Shown here in pieces: positions 59,604 through 64,000 of a stretch of 64,000 nucleotides of DNA. Below the pieces are notes generated by a model that made no database searches, had not been told where the DNA came from, and was given only the letters and a program-made list of their open reading frames with translations. The DNA lies in the NCBI GenBank assembly GCA_026003935.1, contig BPIE01000001.1, positions 992,001-1,056,000 of the forward strand. The letters run 5' to 3'. A program made the position numbers and the translations under genes. The stretch comes from Tepidiforma sp. Lineage in GTDB: Bacteria > Chloroflexota > Dehalococcoidia > Tepidiformales > Tepidiformaceae. The stretch's first letter is position 1. Each line of letters opens with the position of its first letter.

Positions 59604-59609
59604 ATGCTA
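59604..59609 (-). promoter_or_regulatory. Candidate leaderless -10 box (TAGCAT)
   Basis: TAGCAT on the minus strand ends 8 nt before the polymerase IV ATG. Confidence 0.45.
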
Positions 59610-59645
59610 GCAGGGTTGGAGGCCCGGCGGGGAGGCGGCGGGGTG

Positions 59646-59651
59646 TATGCT
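59646..59651 (+). promoter_or_regulatory. Candidate leaderless -10 box (TATGCT)
   Basis: TATGCT ends 6 nt before the ATG of the PAC2 gene. Confidence 0.55.
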
Positions 59652-59657
59652 GGGGGC

Positions 59658-60530
59658 ATGGAGTACTGGCGGCTGGATACGCTCCCCGAGCTGCGGGCAC
59701 CGCTCTTCATCTGCGCGTTCGGGGGCTGGAATGATGCGGCATCGGCGGCGACGAATGCGGCGCGCTTCGTGGTGCGGCGCTTTGGGGCGCGGAAGTTTGG
59801 GAGTATCGACCCGGAGCCGTTCTTCGATTTTCGCGAGGTGCGGCCGCATGTACGGCTGACCGTGCGGGGCGAGCGGGAGATTACGTGGCCGCAGAACGAG
59901 GTGTTTTACGCGCGGAACCCGACGGGTCCGCACGACGTCGTGGTGTTCATCGGGACGGAGCCGAACCTGCGCTGGCGGACGTTTTCGGAGGAGCTGCTGC
60001 AGGTGATGGAGGGGCTTCGCGCCGACCTCGTGGTGACGCTTGGCGCGCTGCTGGCAGATGTGCCGCATACGAAGCCGGTGCGGGTGACGGGCAGCGCGCT
60101 CGACCAGGCTGTGGCGGAACGGCTGGGCCTCCAGCCCTCCCGGTACGAGGGACCGACCGGGATTGTGGGGGTGCTGCACACGATGCTGCGGGAGCGGGGT
60201 ATCGCGGGGGCGACGCTCTGGGCGAACGTGCCGCACTACCTGACGGCGAGCCAGCACCCGGCAGCGACGGCAGCGCTGCTGCGCCGGGTGTCGGGGCTGC
60301 TCGGGGTGGATTTCGACCTCACGGAAATGGACGCAGCCGCGCAGCGGTTCCTGGCTGAGGTGGAGGGGGCGCTGCAGGCGAACCCCGAGGCGCAGGAGTA
60401 TGTGCGGCGGCTCGAGGAGGCCTACGACGAGGCAAGCCCGGAGGCGCCGCCGCTTCCGCGGGGGGAAGACCTCGTGCTCGATATCGAGCGGTTCCTGCGC
60501 GAGCAGCGGGAGGGCCGCGGCGAGGACTGA
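59658..60530 (+). CDS. PAC2-family protein, 290 aa
   Basis: The PAC2 (proteasome-assembly-chaperone-like) domain is seen in LFICAFGGWNDAASAATNAA, SIDPEPFFDFREVRPHV, VVVFIGTEPNLRWRTFSEEL, VVTLGALLADVPHTKPV and GPTGIVGVLHTMLRERGIAG. Bacterial members occur with or without proteasomes, and none of the proteasome genes is in this window. The C-terminal 60 residues are acidic and helical. The function in this host is unknown. Confidence 0.9.
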   Translation: MEYWRLDTLPELRAPLFICAFGGWNDAASAATNAARFVVRRFGARKFGSIDPEPFFDFREVRPHVRLTVRGEREITWPQNEVFYARNPTGPHDVVVFIGTEPNLRWRTFSEELLQVMEGLRADLVVTLGALLADVPHTKPVRVTGSALDQAVAERLGLQPSRYEGPTGIVGVLHTMLRERGIAGATLWANVPHYLTASQHPAATAALLRRVSGLLGVDFDLTEMDAAAQRFLAEVEGALQANPEAQEYVRRLEEAYDEASPEAPPLPRGEDLVLDIERFLREQREGRGED

Positions 60531-60537
60531 GCCTGCC

Positions 60538-60681
60538 TCAGGCGGCAGGCCGGCCCCGGGGCTCGCCGGGGAGCAGGAGCGCATCGAGCGCGGCGTAGAT
60601 GGCGATCACGACCGCGGTGACGATGGCGATGCGGACAGCGCGGCGAATGAGACGGATGGGAAAGGCGGCGGCGGTGCGCAC
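60538..60681 (-). CDS. Small membrane protein, 47 aa
   Basis: A short frame starts at GTG 60681 with GGGAG eight bases upstream, directly after the stop of the F420-type oxidoreductase. It reads RTAAAFPIRLIRRAVRIAIV then TAVVIAIYAALDALLLPGEP and a short basic end. One membrane helix with a positively charged N-terminal side is likely. The ribosome site and the hydrophobic composition support a real gene, but it could be chance. Confidence 0.5.
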   Translation of the reverse strand: MRTAAAFPIRLIRRAVRIAIVTAVVIAIYAALDALLLPGEPRGRPAA

Positions 60682-60686
60682 GGCAG

Positions 60687-61592
60687 CTACTCCCTGCTCA
60701 CGCGGGTGATGACTTCGTCGTTGAAGCGGTCGAGGATGGCGAGCTTCTCTTCGAGGGTGCGGCCGAGAGTGAACCCGGGGATGATGAGCTCGTTGACGCC
60801 GGCCTCGGCGTACTGCTCGACGAGGGCCCGCAGCTCGGGGCCGGTGCCGCCGATGACGGCGAACCCGGAGGCGCGGGCGCGTTCGACGGCTGCCGGGTCA
60901 TCGGACATGACGAGGAGCGCCTGGGCGGAGCGGCGGATGGTGCGGGGGTCGCGGCCGAGCTCTTCGCAGTGGCGGTCGAGGACGCGGCCTTTGTGGGCGA
61001 GGACGTCGGGGGTGCCCCAGGTGTTCCATTCGTTGGCGAAGCGGGCAACGATGCGGAGGGTGCGCTGTTCGCCGCCGCCGCCGATGAGGAGGGGCACCGG
61101 GGACTGGACGGGCTTGGGCTCGAGCGGGGCATCGGTGAGCTGGTAGTAGCGGCCGGCGAAGGTGGTGCGGGGGTTGGTGAAGAGGCTGGTGATGATCTGG
61201 CAGGCCTCTTCGAGGCGGTCCATGCGGCCGCGGAGGGTGGAGAACTCGATACCGTAGGCCCGGTGCTCGTTCTCCTGCCAGCCGGCACCGATACCGAGGA
61301 CGAGGCGGCCGCCGCTGATGATATCGACGGTGGCAGCCATCTTGGCGAGGACGGCGGGGTGGCGGTAGGTGTTGCCGGTGACGAGGGGGCCGATGCGGAC
61401 GCGGGGCACAGCCGCGGCGAGGGCGGCGAGGGTGGTCCAGCATTCGCCGACGGGGCCGGAGACGTCGGCGGCGTTGGGCATGAAATGGTCGGCGTAGTAG
61501 ATGCCGTCCCAGCCGGTGGCTTCGGCGTGGCGGGCGATGGCGAGGGTTTCGGCCCAAGGGTCATTCATGCTGGGCCAGACGGCGAACTTCAC
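60687..61592 (-). CDS. LLM-class F420-dependent oxidoreductase, 301 aa
   Basis: This is a luciferase-like TIM barrel: KFAVWPSMNDPWAETLAIAR, ATGWDGIYYADHFMPNAADV, VRIGPLVTGNTYRHPAVLAK, DIISGGRLVLGIGAGWQENE and VPLLIGGGGEQRTLRIVARF. The YADHFMP and GAGWQENEH pieces mark the F420-dependent subgroup (TIGR03560-like). The GTG at 61592 has AAAGGA upstream. An earlier frame start at 61625 lacks support. Confidence 0.92.
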   Translation of the reverse strand: MKFAVWPSMNDPWAETLAIARHAEATGWDGIYYADHFMPNAADVSGPVGECWTTLAALAAAVPRVRIGPLVTGNTYRHPAVLAKMAATVDIISGGRLVLGIGAGWQENEHRAYGIEFSTLRGRMDRLEEACQIITSLFTNPRTTFAGRYYQLTDAPLEPKPVQSPVPLLIGGGGEQRTLRIVARFANEWNTWGTPDVLAHKGRVLDRHCEELGRDPRTIRRSAQALLVMSDDPAAVERARASGFAVIGGTGPELRALVEQYAEAGVNELIIPGFTLGRTLEEKLAILDRFNDEVITRVSRE

Positions 61593-61710
61593 GGAGTGGT
61601 CCTTTCGGGCGCGGTTGGTGATCACATGGTAGCGGGCCCCCGAGCGACGCGGGCCGCGGAGTGCAGGGATGCCGGGGTGGGTGGGCCTCGCACTCCAGCG
61701 TCACGCTCAC

Positions 61711-61716
61711 TAGGCT
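61711..61716 (+). promoter_or_regulatory. Candidate leaderless -10 box (TAGGCT)
   Basis: TAGGCT ends 7 nt before the ATG at 61724. Confidence 0.4.
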
Positions 61717-61723
61717 CATGTCG

Positions 61724-61852
61724 ATGGAAGCGCGCGCCCTCCGAGCACGGTTCGAGCGCGTCCGGCGGGTCGTGGTCGTGGCTGGCGTGGGGGCGGTGAT
61801 TCTCGTGCCGGGCGCGGTGGCACTCTGGATGCTATTGGCGGGGCGGGCATGA
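61724..61852 (+). CDS. Small single-span membrane protein, 42 aa
   Basis: MEARALRARFERVRRVVVVA then a hydrophobic helix of about 20 residues (GVGAVILVPGAVALWMLLAG) and RA. Its stop overlaps the ATG of the next gene as ATGA, so the two are coupled. An alternative ATG at 61718 would place the start one base after the -10 box. The function is unknown. Confidence 0.6.
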   Translation: MEARALRARFERVRRVVVVAGVGAVILVPGAVALWMLLAGRA

Positions 61853-62388
61853 GCGACGAGGCCGTGCTCGCGCTGGTCGTGGCGGTGCGCGCGCTGGTGC
61901 CGCTGCTGATCTTTCGCTGGAACCTGGCCGGCGCGTTCCTCGCCATCGCGGCTGACGGGAGCGATGCGGTGATCCAGGACGTCCTGGGGGCGGAGCCGCT
62001 CCGGGGCTGGTACCACGAGTTCGACAAGGTGTTCGATACGTACTACCTGGGCATCGCGCTTTGGGTCGCGCGGAGCTGGGGTGACCGGCTGGCATGGACC
62101 GTGCTGGTGAGCCTCTTCGCCCTGCGGGCGGCCGGGGTCGTCGTGTTCGAGCTGACCGGGGCGCGGGCTGTGATCCTGGCCGCCCCGAACATTTTCGAGA
62201 ACTATTACCTGGTGCTGGCGGGGCTCCGCTCGATGGACTCCGGTTACCGGCTGAGCGGGTGGCGTGAGGCGCTGGTCTGGCTGGTGCTGGTGTCGCCGCC
62301 GAAACTGCTCCAGGAGTACGTGATGCACTACCGGGAGGCGCAGACGTGGCGCTTTGTTCGGGACGAAATCGTCACGCCTTGGGACTGA
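61849..62388 (+). CDS. Conserved polytopic membrane protein, 179 aa
   Basis: Four to five hydrophobic segments are visible (VLALVVAVRALVPLLIFRWN, LAWTVLVSLFALRAAGVVVF, VILAAPNIFENYYLVLAGLR, ALVWLVLVSPPKLLQEYVMH). Conserved-looking polar patches include WYHEFDKVFDTYYLG between helices. I do not recognise the family. It is translationally coupled to the 42-residue membrane protein and overlaps the convergent ATPase gene by 17 bases. Confidence 0.75.
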   Translation: MSDEAVLALVVAVRALVPLLIFRWNLAGAFLAIAADGSDAVIQDVLGAEPLRGWYHEFDKVFDTYYLGIALWVARSWGDRLAWTVLVSLFALRAAGVVVFELTGARAVILAAPNIFENYYLVLAGLRSMDSGYRLSGWREALVWLVLVSPPKLLQEYVMHYREAQTWRFVRDEIVTPWD

Positions 62389-64000
62389 GGGGCAGCCTGC
62401 GGACGGCGCCGGTGAGCGGCCCGCGCCGGCGAACGAGGAGCTTGTGGAGCTCGACGGCGACGATGACCGTAACGGCGACGGGGACCATGCGAAGCCAGGC
62501 CTCAAGGGGGAGCGGTTCGACGCGAAGGACGTATTGCGTGGCGGGCAGGTAGAGTGCGGCGATGTGGAGGCCCAGGGCGGCGACGGTGGCGTAGAAGAGG
62601 AAGGGGTTGCGGAAGGGGCTGCGGGCAAAAGCGGAGCGCCGCTCGACACGGACATTTCCAAGGTGGAAGGCCTGGAAGAGCACCATGGTGGTGAGGGCGG
62701 CGGTGCGGGCCGCATCCACGCTGGCGCCGCGGTCCAGCTCCCAGCGGAATAGGGCGAGGGTGCCGATGCACATGACGATGCCGGCAACGGCGGTCCGCTC
62801 CCAGAGCAGCGGCGAGAGGATGCCCTCAGTTCGGCGGCGGGGCGGGTAGCGGAGGACGTCGTCCTCACCGGGCTCGAAGGCAAGGGCGACGTCCTGGAGG
62901 CCGTTGGTGACGAGATTCAGCCAGAGGAGCTGGGCGGCGACCATCGGCACCGGCCACTGGAAGGCGACGGAGGCGAGGATGGCGATGAGCAGGGCCGCAC
63001 CAGTGGAGACGAGGAAGAAGGTCACCTTGCGGACGTTCTCGAAGGTGATGCGGCCCTCTTCAATCGCAGCGGCGATAGTAACGAAGTTGTCGTCGGCGAG
63101 GACCATGTCGGCGGCTTCGCGGGCGACATCAGTGCCGGAGCGTCCCATGGCGATGCCGATGTCTGCGGCGCGGAGGGCGGGGGCGTCGTTCACGCCGTCG
63201 CCGGTGACGGCGACGACGTGTCCGTCGGCGCGCAACGCCTGGACCGCGCGGAGCTTGTGCTCCGGGTCCGCGCGGGCGATGACGGCGGTCGTACGGAGGC
63301 GTTCTCGGAGGCGTTCGTCGTCGAGCAGGTCGATTTCGGTGCCGGTCAGGACAGGGGTGCCGGCCGCGGCGATGCCGACCTCGGCAGCAATGGCGCTGGC
63401 TGTGGATGGGTGGTCGCCGGTGATCATGATGACCCGGATGCCGGCCTGGCGGCAGCTGCTGATGGCTTCGCGGACGCCGGGCCGCGGGGGGTCCATCATC
63501 GCCTGGAGGCCGAGGAAGACGAGTTCGCCAGGATGGGCATCCGGGTCCGGGCGCGCGGGGAGCGTTCGGAACGCCATGGCGAGGACGCGGTAGCCGCGCC
63601 CCGCGAGCTCGTGTGCGGCGGCGAGGACGGCTTCTGCATCGAGCGGGGCCTCGCCTGCCGTGGTGAGGATGGCCGCGGAGCGCTCGAGGAGCCGCTCCGG
63701 GGCGCCCTTCACGAACCAGGTGGGCCTGCCCTCGAATTCGCGGCAGGACGCCGAGTACTGGCGCTCGGATTCGAAGGGGACTTCGGCAAAGACGGGGGCG
63801 GCACGGAGGTCGGCGGGCTCGAGACCCTGGGCGATGGCGGAGAGGAGGAGGGCGGCCTCGGTGGGGTCGCCGGCCGTTTCGTAGCCGCTGTCGGTAAGGA
63901 AGGCGTCGGCCTCGTTGGTCATGACGCCGGTGACGAAGAGGAGGCGCTCGGGCTCGGAAAGCTGCGGCGCCGGGCCGTCACCGGGTGCAGGGACGGGGCG
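62372..64000 (-). CDS. P-type cation-transporting ATPase, C-terminal part
   Basis: The frame is open to the window edge, so the N-terminal membrane helices, actuator domain and DKTGT site lie outside. Visible are the nucleotide-binding domain (FVKGAPERLLERSAAI), the hinge MITGDHPSTASAIAAEVGIA, and VAVTGDGVNDAPALRAADIG with IAMGRSGTDVAREAADMVLA. The last six membrane helices follow. In the helix-6 ion site the sequence is LWLNLVTNGLQDVALAFEPG, with Asn where SERCA-type pumps have Asp. It is a P2-like (Ca/Mn/Mg-type) pump of unsettled ion choice. Confidence 0.9.
   Translation of the reverse strand, partial: RPVPAPGDGPAPQLSEPERLLFVTGVMTNEADAFLTDSGYETAGDPTEAALLLSAIAQGLEPADLRAAPVFAEVPFESERQYSASCREFEGRPTWFVKGAPERLLERSAAILTTAGEAPLDAEAVLAAAHELAGRGYRVLAMAFRTLPARPDPDAHPGELVFLGLQAMMDPPRPGVREAISSCRQAGIRVIMITGDHPSTASAIAAEVGIAAAGTPVLTGTEIDLLDDERLRERLRTTAVIARADPEHKLRAVQALRADGHVVAVTGDGVNDAPALRAADIGIAMGRSGTDVAREAADMVLADDNFVTIAAAIEEGRITFENVRKVTFFLVSTGAALLIAILASVAFQWPVPMVAAQLLWLNLVTNGLQDVALAFEPGEDDVLRYPPRRRTEGILSPLLWERTAVAGIVMCIGTLALFRWELDRGASVDAARTAALTTMVLFQAFHLGNVRVERRSAFARSPFRNPFLFYATVAALGLHIAALYLPATQYVLRVEPLPLEAWLRMVPVAVTVIVAVELHKLLVRRRGPLTGAVRRLPLSPKA

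Overview
The window comes from a high-G+C bacterial chromosome (about 70 percent by eye) and is densely packed with genes. The overall set fits a thermophilic or mesophilic member of the Chloroflexota, possibly a motile Dehalococcoidia/Tepidiforma-like lineage. The pointers are stand-alone acyl-CoA mutase and CoA-transferase genes, F420-type luciferase-like oxidoreductases, a DnaD/loader/DnaB replication block, a PAC2 protein, BatA/BatB-type von Willebrand proteins, and no outer-membrane assembly genes. The phylum is inferred from gene content and was not tested. I saw no rRNA or tRNA gene, CRISPR array or transposase.

Layout. 1-2718: the tail of an enoyl-CoA hydratase gene, then three poorly characterised minus-strand genes, including a tandem zinc-module protein and a beta-propeller. 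2774-12668: a minus-strand flagellar operon read as fliF-fliG-fliH-fliI-fliJ-flgB-flgC-fliE-fliK-flgD-(flagellar operon protein)-flgE. It covers the MS ring, switch, export ATPase, rod, hook cap, ruler and hook. 12801-22967: housekeeping genes (YqeK-type HD, HIT, S9 peptidase, split transketolase, peroxiredoxin, an HxlR-SCP2 regulator, CoA transferase, alkyltransferase-like protein, flavin proteins) and a 67-residue CxxC protein with its own strong promoter and terminator. 22964-26891: an alpha-galactosidase / nucleotidyltransferase / galactokinase operon, divergent from an acyl-CoA dehydrogenase. 28653-44000: mixed metabolism and signalling, including folE, a TetR regulator, an EAL-CBS-GGDEF protein, SDR, F420 oxidoreductase, ketopantoate reductase, DinB-fold protein, aminotransferase, acyl-CoA mutase, YajQ, CtaG and a stand-alone Lrp ligand domain. 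43919-49577: a complete moxR-DUF58-batD-batA-batBC operon. 49699-52234: comF, moaD-moaE-NUDIX and a frameshifted DUF4352-like gene. 52259-56323: a replication block (rplI, dnaB, a dnaD-like gene and a fused double-AAA+ helicase loader). 56579-64000: a GT-A-like protein, an HTH regulator, DNA polymerase IV, PAC2, an F420-type enzyme, small membrane proteins and the C-terminal part of a P-type ATPase gene.

Two window-wide signals stand out. First, at least eighteen transcription units start with a TAnnnT-like hexamer only 6-8 nt before an ATG or GTG and have no Shine-Dalgarno sequence. Leaderless transcription therefore looks like a standard way of starting genes here, and this pattern fixes many start codons. 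Genes inside operons instead have Shine-Dalgarno sequences or overlap their upstream neighbour. Second, four loci (28653-29036, 36995-37985, 38669-39224, 51702-52234) encode well-conserved proteins interrupted by frameshifts but not by stop codons. These are either sequence errors or very recent inactivation.
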